A stretch of DNA of 64,000 nt from Arctopsyche grandis (GCF_051622035.1 NC_135355.1:42325486-42389485), one strand, 5' to 3'. Shown: positions 37,489-48,776, numbered from the stretch's first letter. Numbers and translations: made by a program. Notes: generated by a model from the sequence alone, not told the origin.

Positions 37489-37676
37489 TTTGATATATAT
37501 CTATGAAAAAAATCGGAATAAATCACGAAAGCGAAGACAGCAAGTGCCACAATTTGTTAAATAACCTCAACACACCGTTTTTGACAGACGGCTTTATAAA
37601 ATTCATGCGAACGTAACACACAATTTATTGACCATGTCGATATTGTGTGTAGATTTTGGTGGGGATATACATATAT

Positions 37677-37932
37677 AGGGTTCGGTGATTACTAGTCAAA
37701 TGTGAACCGGTCACAGAACAACCGGTCGCTCTAGATCGGTCACACGTGATCACCCGTCACACTAAAACTGGTCACACCCTAAAATCGGTTAACCAGTTTT
37801 CTCGTGACCGATTTTAGGGTGTGACCAGTTTTCTCGTGACCAGTTTTAGTGTGACGGGTGATCACGTGTGACCGATCTAGAGCGATCGGTTGTCCTGTGA
37901 CTGGTTTACATATGACTAGTAGTCCGTTTACC
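37677..37932. mobile_element. Foldback element 3 (GGTTCGGTGATTAC family)
   Basis: Near-perfect palindrome of about 240 bases. The left arm contains GGTTCGGTGATTACTAGTCA, ACCGGTCGCTCTAGATCGGT, CACGTGATCACCCGTCACAC and ACCCTAAAATCGG; the right arm is the complement. The arms are built of repeated GGTCAC/GTGACC words. The end sequence is that of the 20-kb elements but the arm sequence is different. Confidence 0.8.
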
Positions 37933-37959
37933 ATATATAGGCATGACAAATTAAATGGT

Positions 37960-38110
37960 GAGAATTTAAATCACCTTTTGGTCAGAATAAGATTCGAGTC
38001 TTGGTCAGAATATTATAACTATTTTGGTCAGAATTATATTATTCATGATTAGAATAAAAATGTTAAGTGATCAGAATAAAAATGTAGGACGGTCATAATA
38101 AAAATGGTTC
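37960..38110 (+). repeat. GGTCAGAAT short-unit array, copy 1
   Basis: Irregular tandem units of GGTCAGAATAAAAATG or GGTCAGAATT spaced 15-30 bases, at least six in this block. Homologous arrays lie at 49698-49860 (same strand) and 51070-51260 (reverse, ATTCTGACC units). Confidence 0.75.
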
Positions 38111-39169
38111 GCGTAAAGATACACTAAATTACACTGAATACTGAAAATAGTTTCGAGAAGCCGCAATTTTCAAAGGCGCTCAATAAGAACTTACGCAATA
38201 GAACTCTATAGAAAAAGGTTGGTACCCCTGACGCTTTTTGTGGAATTCTATCGCGTTAGTTCTCCTTGAGCATCTTTGAAAGTTTGGATGTCTCGAGAGT
38301 GCAACTATCTCGAGTACATTTTTCCGGTCACCAATAACAATGTAGGACGATCAGAAAAAATAAATAAATAATTATAATTAACATTTATAATGAATGGTGA
38401 TCTACATATGTATATGTATATATGTTGTAATCTACATACACGTATGTTTTCCTATACTATTCAACCGATTGCGGTGAAACTTATATGAGTTATTGTGTTT
38501 ATGCCCGCGATGGTTTGTGTGAAAAATAAAATCACCCAAAAACGGAATGGGAATGGGAAAACAGGAATAAGTGGCATTGCAACGCAATAATTTCAAATGT
38601 GTTCGCGTCGCCATCTCCATTGTTAGGGTAAAATAAACAAACAATTGAATAATTTCAAATTTGTTCGCCGCCTGCGATTTACCGACAAATGGGAACGGGG
38701 AACGGGAATTGCATGCATAATGCGAATTTTTATCGTCTCTACACTTAATAAATTGACGATTTCATATTATGTAATGTGTTTTAAAAGTACGCACTAATGT
38801 GAAATAACAATTAAAATACCCAAACTCATACAAAATCTGTGTTAAAAAATTTCGTCGAAAACTTTGAAAGTAAATTGATAAAAAATCATGTGAACGTTAA
38901 AGATGAGGGAGGAAATGAATGATTAAATCAGTAAGTTGGAACAATTTCATTGGAATATATTCACCAAAGCAATAAAAATATGTATAATTTATTGCTTCCA
39001 GAGTTAATAAGCATTGGATTCCTGTGAGAATTTTGCGGTAAACGTTCATGGTGGTGTCTTAGTGTCGTCACAATGAAAAAATTTCATTCGCAATGCTCTC
39101 AGACATTCTAGAAAGCTAATTAACTAACTAGACATTTTTTATAACCAAGAAAAAAGGAAATTATCGAAA

Positions 39170-40535
39170 ACTCTCGGCGAATAATCTTGAGATTTTGACT
39201 GATTTGAACGTTTTCATGATCTAGAAAAAAAATGTGTGTAGATATGTGTCAGTGTATTTTGGGGATTTTTTGAACATCGTTAGTCCTATCGAACTGAATC
39301 TTCAGTATCGGTTTCTGAAATTCTTATCCATACGACGCTAAATTTGTAAGTTGACCGGAAATGTTACTCCCCTTACAGGTGCCTTCTTTTTATGTTTTTG
39401 AATTCAATTATCTCCCAAACCGCTACCCGAATTAGACTAAAACTTTTTTATATGTAATATAATAATTATAAATTTTATGCCCTAATATTTTTTGAATTTA
39501 TTACCCTCTACCGGAAGCAGGACTTTTACTCTAGAGAATCGTGGTTATTTTATGTTTTTCTCAGAAACCTTTTGGTTTATTGAACTGAAATTTCATATCT
39601 AGAAATTGAAGCTCAATACCAAGTCAAATATAAAATTTGATGAGTGTGAGTTAACCAGAAGGGGCAGGTTACCCTTGTTCGATTTTTCTTCCACTATTTT
39701 TTTCGACGCTTTGGACATGTGTGCTCTTCACGAAAAAATACAAGTATAATTATTGTATCAATGTGATTAAAATAATTCGACAACCGGAAGTAGAACTTTT
39801 GTCTTGTGTAAATTTCCCTACATTTGCGCTCAATTTTTTTCGAAAATGCTTTCATAACCGGTATGTATGAACTAGGGATCCCAATCTAACATTCGAATAT
39901 TCGAGTATTCGAATTATTCGTCTGATTTTTCAGCCATTCGTTATTCGAATATTTCATCAACTATTCGAATATTATTCGTGTATATATTTTTTTTATAAAC
40001 TAAATACACAAAATCAACATGAAAAGAGTGATGACGAAGAAGCCGACGATTATGAAGAAAATTAAATATATAATGGGGATAATTGTGATAAAAATTAAGA
40101 TAATGAAGAAGATGAAATGTCTACATGTGAAGAAACGGATTTTTATTCATTAAATACGGAAAAGTTTGAAGAAAATCACTTTTCGGTCGATAATAATCTC
40201 TACGAAATTTTAGAAAACATCAGAAAAATAATACGAATATTTAAGAGGTCATAATGAATTATTATTGGCTGTAAAAACGAGGTGGAATTCAATGGCAACT
40301 ATGATAAGATTCAAGATTCATTCAGATTTATGCTTGGTACATATGTAATTACCTTTTTTTTTTAAATTTCGAATATATTCGAATAGCTCTTGATTTACTA
40401 TTCGATATTCGAATAGTTGAAGTCGACGAATATTTGGGATCCCTAGTATGAACGTGTATCTTCAATTATCGAATTTTATTTTGTGATCTTATATTCCTTA
40501 AATACATAGATAAAGTCATGGGTTGGTCACATCCA
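39170..40535 (-). repeat. 'CTTCCGGT' repeat copy C, split by a hAT element
   Basis: Reverse-oriented, near complete: GATTTTGACTGATTTGAACG (3' end), ACCGGAAATGTTACTCC, CCGGAAGCAGGACTTTTACT, then CAACCGGAAGTAGAACTTTT and TGGGTTGGTCACATCC at its 5' end (40515). A 573-base hAT derivative (39873-40445) interrupts it with an 8-base duplication. Confidence 0.8.
39873..40445 (+). mobile_element. Deleted hAT transposon with transposase remnants
   Basis: Termini TAGGGATCCCAAT and its inverted partner TTTGGGATCCCTA; 8-base duplication GTATGAAC (39865-39872, 40446-40453). Subterminal regions are rich in ATTCGAATATTCG words. Internal plus-strand frames retain pieces of hAT transposase: an acidic stretch (EKSDDEEADDYEEN), then LYEILENIRKIIRIF, and LLLAVKTRWNSMATMIR. 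The last contains the VKTRWNS motif typical of the family. Frameshifts and stops separate them; the catalytic domain is mostly gone. Nonfunctional. Confidence 0.85.
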
Positions 40536-40539
40536 GGGC

Positions 40540-41040
40540 AATATACTACATATAATAAATGCTTGATTTTAATCGTTAAAAGTGTCCGTTTGTCTTTCGA
40601 CTTTTGGAAAATACGTAATTCAAACACGTTCAAATTTTGCTGTATAATTGCGAACGGTAGACTGGATTTAGAATATTTCAAATAAAAGTTAGTTTTTAAA
40701 TTAATAATATTTGTCGTTTACGAATTCATTTTTACTATTCACCTTTTTTCTATGTTGATTATTTTAACCCATAATGAACATGTATCAATCTGAAGTACGT
40801 ACGAATGTATATAGAGACATTTTCAAAAGCTCTCACAGAAAAAAAATCATCCCAAATTCAATACATTATTACCTACTATGTACCTGCGTTCCAATAAATA
40901 ATATTTTGTAATAATATTAATTTTTTTAATAAAAAAAAGTAGATGGGGCCCGGATTTTCAAATTTGCAACGGGGTTCGGATTTTCTCTACGGCCTTGATC
41001 ACATCCGAATTTTTTTTTTAGCACTACACCACTGCCTATT
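40540..41040. other. Unassigned repeat-flanked stretch
   Basis: No gene. AT-rich, with a small GGGGCCCGGATTTTC segment at 40945 that resembles pieces of the CAGGGCC hAT MITEs. Confidence 0.35.
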
Positions 41041-41049
41041 ACACAATAA

Positions 41050-42350
41050 TATTTAAAAAAAATTCGGGTGTGACCAACCCATGACTTTATCTATGTATTT
41101 GAGTAATATAAGAAGGTAACAAAACAAAATTCGATATTGAACCGTACAGACAGATTATGAAATACTAATAACTAGAGGTCGGAATCTGAAGGGGCCGGAA
41201 ACGTGCCGCCTATTGTTCAATTGTTGTAAATGCTTTGTAAAAAAGGTTCGGCAAACCTTTAACAATGCATTTACAATCTTTGAACAATAAACAGCCCCGT
41301 CAGATTCCGGGCTCTACTAATAACTATAACAGCATTTTCCATACAAATTGACCGCAAATGTATGGAAACTTGCACAAGACAAAAGTTCTACTTCCGGTTG
41401 TCAGATTTTGTTCAAATTTTTTTTATTACTAAAAATCACTATCAGTATTATACTCATTAAATATCAAGAAAATAAAAATAATTTAAAAGGTCATAATAAA
41501 ATAATGAAATATTGTTTTTAAAAAAAATACTACTTCTAGTTTACGAATTCTGGCCAAAACCCTACCAGCTCTAAGTTAGTACATAAAGAATAGAAATATA
41601 AATTTTCAACTTAATACGTTTATGGTTGTGGACAGAGTAGTGGGCACAACATTTTTGACCTTTCTACGAGGAAAAAATCCCATTTCCGGTTCATTAAATC
41701 AAGTGATTTTCTTTTTATTTTTACTAAAAATCACTATCTTTATTATACACAATATATGTATGTCAAGGAGCTTAAAATAAATTAAAAGGTCAAAATAAAA
41801 TAATGAAATATTGTTTAAAAAAAAAAAACTACTTCCGTTTTACGAATTCTGGACAAAATCCTACCAGCTCTATGTTAGTACATAAAGAATAGAAATATAA
41901 ATTTTCAGCTTAATAAGTTCAGGGGTGTGGACAGAGTAGTGGGCACAAAATTTTTAACCTTTCTAAGAGAAAATAATCCCACTTCCGGTTTATAAAATTT
42001 AATATTTTTTTATTTTCATCACATTGATACAAGAATGATATTTGATTTTTTTCGTGACGATCACACATGTTTAAAGGGGTCGAAAAAAATAGTGGAAGAA
42101 AAATCGAACAAGAGTAAACTGCCACTTCCGGTTGACGGATGCTTACTAAATTTTATAAATAACTTGGTATTTAGCTTAAACTTCTAGATATGAAATTTCC
42201 CCAAAATACACAGACACACAGACACACACACACACACACATTTTTTCTAGATCATGAAAACGTGATCAGTAATCTATTCGAGTTCGAATCAGTAAAAATC
42301 TCGAGTTCGAATTTTCGCATGATCACAAAACTTCATCTATTGTTAATACG
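41050..42350 (+). repeat. 'CTTCCGGT' repeat, copy D
   Basis: Starts AAAAAATTCGGGTGTGACCA and follows the family order. Units AAATAATGAAATATTG and CTAGTTTACGAATTCTGG recur as a second round at about 41700-41990 (internal duplication). It then jumps at about 42200 straight to the CA run and 3' end (deletion). A 142-base MITE (41174-41315) is inserted near the 5' end. Confidence 0.8.
41174..41315. mobile_element. 142-bp MITE with 10-bp target duplication
   Basis: Flanked by ACTAATAACT at 41164-41173 and 41316-41325. Inverted ends AGAGGTCGGAATCTGA and TCAGATTCCGGGCTCT. Central hairpin AAAGGTTCGGCAAACCTTT. Sibling of 24013-24144. Here it interrupts a dispersed repeat whose uninterrupted form is known from copies A and B. 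Confidence 0.85.
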
Positions 42351-42354
42351 TACA

Positions 42355-43055
42355 TAGATAAAGTAAATATTATACTACATAGTATTTACATATGTGCAAC
42401 TTATCATAACATAACTTTTACGATTCATCCCAATCCGTTGAGCGGCTTATGAGACAATTTAATCCAAAAACTACACATTATTTAAAAACCATGGATCGAT
42501 TCAAAATCTCGAGTTCGAATTTTCGTGTTTTTAAAAACGGAAATAAAACGAGCGAGTATTAAAACAATGCATTTAGTATATGATATAATATCATAGATAA
42601 GAGATAAAACTAGTATCAACAATTCTGTTTTTGTTTTCAATAGTCAGTTGTTTTTTTGTGTGGTTTTTCCATTGACATTGAAATTATCTCGAAGAAAATA
42701 CATTTTGCGGTTATTAATCAATTCTTATTAATTGCATTTTTAAAATTTTATTCCTTTTGAGTGCAAAAGATGCAGGGCGGGTTTGAGTAGTTTGTCTGAT
42801 TCTATTATCGATTATCTTATTTTTAATTCCAAATTGTGTTTCATCTGTGAGAAGACCATTACTTTAATATCGAATGAGTGGTTATTTCCATGCGGTTTTT
42901 CATTATTATTGTAAACATATTATTGTAAAAACATGTTTTTATGTGGTATCACATCACATCCGTTTAAGCGATTGATTTCAGTAAATAATTAATCTATGTA
43001 TGTATATATGTATGTACGTTTCAATGCAACAGCAGGGTTGAGATATCCTTATCTA
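42355..43055. other. Upstream region of the Kelch gene
   Basis: AT-rich with no coding signal. A further copy of GAGTTCGAATTTTCG at 42510 belongs to the CTTCCGGT family's 3' end. Confidence 0.4.
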
Positions 43056-43059
43056 TCGT

Positions 43060-43182
43060 GATAAAAAGGCAGAACGACAGTGCTCCACACCATTCGCTGC
43101 TGTTCTTTCCAATTGGTAAGTCTAACTTTATTATGCTCAGCACTTATAGTTATATTGTCTAATTTTCCATCTTGTTTTTCAG
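43060..43182 (+). promoter_or_regulatory. Kelch gene promoter, 5' exon and intron
   Basis: TGATAAAAAGG near 43059 is TATA-like. About 25 bases downstream lies CAGTGCTCC, a plausible start of transcription. A splice donor TTG|GTAAGT at 43115/43116 pairs with TTGTTTTTCAG ending at 43182, giving a 67-base intron in the 5' leader, 28 bases before the start codon. The donor and acceptor are clear; the transcription start is inferred. Confidence 0.5.
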
Positions 43183-43210
43183 GAGCAATCTAGAGAAAAT
43201 CAGCAACAAG

Positions 43211-45564
43211 ATGTTCGTAGTGAAGCCAAAGTCAGATTTTGCTGCAAAGCGGTTGGAGTATTTTTACGATGCCATGATACAAGAGAAGAAATACGACACC
43301 ATTTTTAATGTTCGAGGTCTAAGGTATCTTTATTCGAATCCAAAAATACTAAAAATACAAATTATTTTTTCAGTCTAACTATTATTTTTCGTAATTGCAG
43401 ATACTACGTGCATTTGTTCGTGTTATCGGCGTGCAGCGAATTCTTTTGGACAAACAAAGATCAATTGGAGGAGATATTTTCCCCTTTTGACTCTGACGTT
43501 ATCAATGCAATCCTGAAGTATTGTTACACTGGAGAAATAAGTACGAGTTCATTATTATCTGAAATAATCAATTCAAAATGCGTGTTTTCGTCATTAAATT
43601 TAATAATTGAAATATAATTTTAGGCATAGATGAACGTCACTACGACAAATTAATGGAGCTAGCCAATCGACTCGAAGTGAAAATTCCACCGCGATACTTT
43701 TACACGGCCGATCTTTCTAATTGTCTGGAAGTTTTGAAATCAACGGAAGATTCCGAATTGAAGACGAAGGCAATGCATTTGACTTTGGAAAATTTCGAGA
43801 CGGTGAGTGTTGATTATATAAAAAAATATGTCACTGAAATATTTTTCAATTCCACTTCTGTTTCAGCTGCACAAAACTAAAGATTTTCTCAATCTGCCAG
43901 CCTCCAACGTAAACGAAATCTTGAAATCGAATTATATGAACGTGCTTTCCGAAGAAAGCGTATTTAATGCTGTGAAATTGTGGGTAATTTATGATAACGC
44001 GAACCGTAAAAAAGAATTGGCACAGCTGATGAGATCCGTGAGGTTATCCTTGGTGTCGATGGAGGTAGTTGAGATTAATTGAATGGTACAGTTTATTGAA
44101 AAAATTCCATTTGAATAATGTGTTATATTTTCAGTTTTTCATCGACGAAATATTAACGTTCTGTCACGCGTGTGCAGAGTGTATGACCGCTCTTAGACAA
44201 GCAATTAAAGACAAGAATGATAAATCTTTCGTCCAAAGGGAGACCCCTCGTAGAAAAATAAAATGGGAAAAAATGGCACTGGTTGGGGGGTGGTTTTTAG
44301 ACGTGAGCTTTATATCGCAAGTATAATATATTTTGATTGGATTGTAAATTGATTATTTTATTGCATAACGTGTTTTCAGATGGCAAACACCATCGATATA
44401 TTTGACGGACTTAATAACAGTTGGACTCTATCCAAAAACATTGGAATTAACAAACATCGATTTGCGTCTGTCCTCGTGGAAGATTGGATCGTTATCATCG
44501 GCGGAATGAATTCTTTGAAAGAATCAGTGAATTCAGTAACGTTTTCCGGTGTTGCGAAGTACCTGCTTAGAGAAATCGGAATATAACCAATTTATTTGTT
44601 TTCAGGTGGAATACATTGATTTGAAAAGCGGTCAGAAACATCTATTGAAGCCATTAAATCACGCTCGTTGTGATTTCTCAGCAGTGACACTTCGTCGCGG
44701 TTCGTCCACCGATGTCTACGCCATTGGTGGTTTTGAAATAACGAATGTCGAAAAAAAGTCAGGAACAATTTTATCTTCAGTGGAAAGGTGATTAAATTGC
44801 AATAATTTCATCAGATCGATTGAAAGAGAAGTTGACGATTATTGATTTCGATTAGGTGGAGCAGCAAGACTAGGGATTGGGAGACGAACGTCGCTCCATT
44901 GTTGGTGGCTGTCAGTTGGCATAGTGCTTCTGTCATCGACGATAAAATATACGTAACGGGCGGGTGTCCAATTGAAAATGGAAAATATATATCCACAAAT
45001 GAAGTGCAGATGTATTCAGTGGAGACCAATTCTTGGACTTACCGCGCTCAGATGATTCAGGGAAGACGAAGTCATTCGGTGAACATCAATTAGTTTTATT
45101 CACAACTTTCGCAAATAATTTACAACTCTCCAAAATAAAATAAGCTTAATTTTGATCGTCACCATTTTAGAGCGTCGCATTCAAGGGGAAACTTTACGTC
45201 GCTGGTGGATATGACGATCAAACTTCTACTTATTTAGACAGTGTGGAGCATTACGATCCGAATGCAAATGTGTGGACAGCATTCGCCAAAATACCGAAAC
45301 CTGCACTTGGAATCAGTCTCTGCTGTTTCCAAAATAAATTGCTTAAAATGGGTGAGTTTTTTTATAACTTAGGTTGAATTTATGGGTGTTAAATGTAGAA
45401 TTAATTTATTGTTTTGATTTTCAGGTGGAATCGATGGAAATAGTTATTTAAGTGATGTTTTGGAATACGACGAGACGAGCAAATCTTGGAAAGCTTCAAC
45501 AAGTCTTAGCAGAGCGAGACTTTATGCGGTTGCACATGTCATTCCATATGATTCGATTATTTGA
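43211..45564 (+). CDS. BTB-BACK-Kelch (Kelch-like) protein
   Basis: Probable substrate adaptor for a cullin-3 ubiquitin ligase, by family. Ten coding exons, all GT-AG: 43211-43323, 43401-43540, 43624-43802, 43867-44064, 44135-44302, 44380-44535, 44606-44787, 44856-45078, 45171-45351, 45425-45564; 1680 bases joined, 559 aa. Start: ATG at 43211 in exon 2, after a noncoding exon; no earlier in-frame ATG follows the splice. The BTB region (about 1-100) is short and diverged (YDTIFNVRGLRYYVHLFVLS, ILKYCYTGEI). The BACK-like region spans about 115-230 (LHKTKDFLNLPASNVNEIL, SEESVFNAVKLWV). Six Kelch repeats from about 255 show paired glycines: LVGGW, IIGGMN, AIGGFE, VTGGCP, VAGGYD, KMGGID, with typical YDP..NVW and Y..ETNSW motifs. 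Introns are all 60-95 bases, in contrast to the interrupted introns of CLUAP1. I cannot assign a specific orthologue. Confidence 0.9.
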
Positions 45565-45590
45565 TCGATTGCAGTTTTTTTGTATTATTA

Positions 45591-45596
45591 AATAAA
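45591..45596 (+). terminator. Kelch gene poly(A) signal
   Basis: AATAAA 26 bases after the stop codon; another AATAAA follows at about 45675. Confidence 0.6.
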
Positions 45597-46055
45597 CGTG
45601 ACATGAAATAATCTTTAATTGAATTTAAAGTATATTCTTTTTGTAAATTAGAATTTTTAATGTATCTAAATGTTTGAATAAACACCTAATGTGCAACAAC
45701 TCAAAATATATTTTATTTTTCTGTGAATATTTAACGTTTATTTACATAAATAAATAATATTATCTAAATGATCTGATAAATAAGAGAGTGGCCAAAGTTA
45801 AAAACATATACACATGTACATATATTTTATATAAAAATGAATTCAATTCAATTCAATCCAGAAATGTTATATTTCATTTCTTATAATTTTTCTATTTTAA
45901 ATATTGTAATAAAACTTTAATTCGAAATTGACTGTATTACATTTACATTAAAATTGCACTTAAAAATCAAACCAGTGGCTGTCAAATATTTTTCACACGT
46001 TTCGTCAATTAAATAATACTTCTCATTGAATTCTCAACTTTTCCGTTATTTTCCA

Positions 46056-46219
46056 CTAGTTGTTTCACCCGGCTTCGCTCAGTATTTGTAATATAAACAG
46101 CTTAAAAATGGTGAATCTAATAATAAATAGAAACTTTGTTCTGTTTTAAGTTCCCAACCAAAGATACACACATACTTACATACTTACATACAAAGTCTCT
46201 TTTGAAATTATATATTACA
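46056..46219 (-). mobile_element. Short nonautonomous Helitron
   Basis: Minus-strand 3' end GAGCGAAGCCGGGTGAAACA then ACTAG|T; 5' end near TAATATATAATTTCAAAAGA, where the expected TC has mutated to TG. 164 bases. Same family as 5447-5654 and 48191-48387. Confidence 0.7.
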
Positions 46220-46224
46220 TTAAT

Positions 46225-47560
46225 CATTAAGTGATTGTTACTAAATAATTTTAATCAACGACTCTCAAACTTTTCATAATTATAATTTTTATTTTAAAAT
46301 GAAGATCAATTTCATTGAAACAGCGTGAATTAGTAAACTACATATGTATGTACATATATGTTTTTGCGATTTGCTACATTCCAACGGTTCTCAAATATTT
46401 TTACATTTTACTTCTACTATATCATGGTTATTAACGGGTTTTTATTGAATCGTGAAATTTTCTAGTACTGTCAACTTTTTTGAGAAATTATCAACACTTT
46501 GAAACTTTTTTTTTAATATGTTTTTATTCGAAAATTCGTTTACAAATAATGTAGCTTCGTAAATACAAATTATTTTCCAGATTTCCATCCGTTTGTTAAA
46601 TTCCAGTTATTCTCAAACGGTCTGTAGAATTGTTTTTCACGCTCTCTTCGGCAAAGTAAGCGTTTAATTTTTTCTCGTAAATAAACTAATTCCAAATAAC
46701 ACCAGACACTCTCCGATAAAAATTTTTGGTGAATACACTGTTTTTTTGCGTTTTCAATGATTTTCGACTAACGGTGAAAATTGTTTTTCACTGTTATTTT
46801 GTTTAATAATATTTTTATGGTATAATTCTATTGGACGTATTTTTAAGCTATTCATCATGTTTTTCAGTAAGTGTCAACAATTTCAAGAAACGTTTCTCAA
46901 TTATTTACATCTTTTTTATTTTTATATTATCTTAATAATTTAATCAAATCAATCAAAGTATTTCTTGAATATTATGAATTTCTGGAATTGGCTTTATGCC
47001 AGCGCTTCTGAAATGTAATGGTGTATGTCTTTAAATACATTTTTTCACACACAAATTTTAATTATTTGCGTTTTCATTTAAAGAATTGGTATTTCTTTTG
47101 ATTAATCGATTTTTTAATTTCTGAAAGATCCCGTGTTTTTACGCACGGTAGAGTGAATTGGTTTTATACGGCTGAACATGTCATGAAATTTTGCAACACT
47201 GAAACGCTGCACGAAATTGAAGTGATAAGCTGTTTCTCTTTCTACATTTTTTCTTTGTGTAAAGATACTGTTGTGTAAATATAAAGATATGTAAGTGTAA
47301 TTACGTTCATATATTGATCTATGAGAGAAAAAAAATTCTAATGAAATAAATGGAATAATTACATAACGTAGGTACAAAAACGTATTTTCACCAAATTATG
47401 TGTAATATTAAGATTTTGTTTATATATAATCTAATATTATATTATATTTCTTATTATTGAAAATGCACGATTAAGAATACTTTATTTAATATAGTTTATT
47501 TTGGCTTTATTTACGAACATTATAAAGTTCAAAATAATTTTTGAAAAGCTTCGATTAAAT
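46225..47560. other. Gene-free AT-rich stretch
   Basis: No gene recognised; long A/T runs. Several loosely similar segments (TTCTCAAATATTTTTAC, TTTTTGAGAAATTATCAACA, CCAGTTATTCTCAAACGGTC) suggest a diverged tandem structure of about 150-200 bases. Confidence 0.35.
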
Positions 47561-47569
47561 TTTTTGGAA

Positions 47570-47925
47570 TTTTCTTTGTGAAAAGCAAATATATTTTAAG
47601 GGTCGAAAAAATAGAAAAATTCGGTTTACGGATCTTGGCTAAATTTATTATGTTACTTGATATTAAGTTGAAACTCATTAGATATGAGATTTCATTTCAA
47701 TTTGCTTTCGGAGAAAAACTCTTGTGATTCTCTCGAGTGAAAGTACTACTTCCGGTCGAGGCAAAAATATTTGAAAAATACTAACGTATTATATTTATAT
47801 TACCTAAAATACTTTCAGCCTTATCTGTTGAGAAACTGTTGAGAAGAAGGAGTTAATTAAATAATAAAAATTACAAAAAATGAGACTCACAGGGAAAGGA
47901 TCTACTTCCGGTAAATCTATGAATA
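47570..47925 (+). repeat. 'CTTCCGGT' repeat fragment
   Basis: GGGTCGAAAAAATAGAAAAA, then GTACTACTTCCGGTCGAGG and GATCTACTTCCGGTAAATC. Diverged internal units of the family. Confidence 0.6.
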
Positions 47926-48023
47926 TAAGTTTGAACTTTTTGCCCGATAAATGATGTATTTATGTAAGTATGCACTAAGGCTACAGCGGGATTGGAAGAC
48001 GATTTAAATAAATATTGTCTTCA

Positions 48024-48190
48024 TCTAATATATAATTTCGAAAGAGATTTTGTATATATATGTATATTATATGTAAGTATTGTTGGTTGGGAATCGAAAG
48101 CAAGTGAGTTTCTATGACGATTCGATATATTTTTTTGTCGATTCAAATAAATTGGGGAGGCTGCCGGATTCTGGTATAATATATTATACA
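48024..48190 (+). mobile_element. Helitron 5'-end fragment
   Basis: TCTAATATATAATTTCGAAA start followed by GAGATTTTGTATAT and TTGGTTGGGAATCGAAAGC, without a 3' hairpin before the next copy begins at 48191. Confidence 0.55.
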
Positions 48191-48387
48191 TCTAATGTAT
48201 AATTTCGAAAGAGACTTTGTAATTTTGTATCTTTGATGTGTTACTTCGCAAACAAAACAGTTTCTATGACGATTCAATATATATTTTTTTCGATTAAAAT
48301 AAATTTAATAAAAAAGCAAATGAATATTTACTATTAGATTCGCCATGTTTAAACTGTTTATATTACAAAGCCGGGTAAAACAACTAG
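48191..48387 (+). mobile_element. Short nonautonomous Helitron, complete
   Basis: Starts TCTAATGTATAATTTCGAAA after an A and ends AAGCCGGGTAAAACAACTAG before a T, the Helitron insertion rule (A|T). 197 bases. A second Helitron-like family member starts immediately after it. Confidence 0.8.
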
Positions 48388-48776
48388 TATAATATATAAT
48401 AAAAATCAATGTTTGTCTGTCACGTATGCGTTCCTATTCCATTCAACCGATTGTGATGAAACTTACAATAGTTATTGTGTGCATGTCCGCGATGGTTTCT
48501 GTAAAAAAAATCTCCCAAAAACTGGAACGGAAACGGAAAAAACGGGAACGAGTGGCATTGCATGGCAAATAATTTCAAATCAGTTCGCAACCTACGTTAT
48601 TAGGGTGAAATAAACAAAAAATTGAATAATTGAAAAAGTGTTCGTCGCCTTTTATTGTTTTTTTTTTTTTAGTCAATTCAAGTCAAGTTCGCCGCTTGCG
48701 TTTTTCCGACAAATGGGAACGGAAATTGCATGCGTTATTGTGGCATTGCAACGCATGCCGGGTTCGGCTGGTTGTA
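48388..48776 (+). mobile_element. Helitron-like element, second family
   Basis: After TATAATATATAATAAAAATC comes AATGTTTGTCTGTCACGTAT, then CATTCAACCGATTGTGATGA, blocks of GGAACGGAAACGG, and the 3' end GCAACGCATGCCGGGTTCGG with CTGGT in place of the canonical CTAGT. Relatives: 38400-38735 and 50160-50473. Confidence 0.6.

Larger units (their letters stand above)
37541..38735. repeat. 1.1-kb dispersed duplication, copy 1
   Basis: Homologous to 49367-50465. It starts abruptly at CAAGTGCCACAATTTGTTAA and runs through a near-identical 140-base block (CGTTTTTGACAGACGGCTTT, TTGACCATGTCGATATTGTG). Next come a foldback segment (37677-37932), a GGTCAGAAT array, a diverged spacer and a Helitron-like tail (GGAACGGGAATTGCATGC). 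The left edge lies 53 bases from the MRPL58 start codon, so it may include or displace that promoter. Confidence 0.8.
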
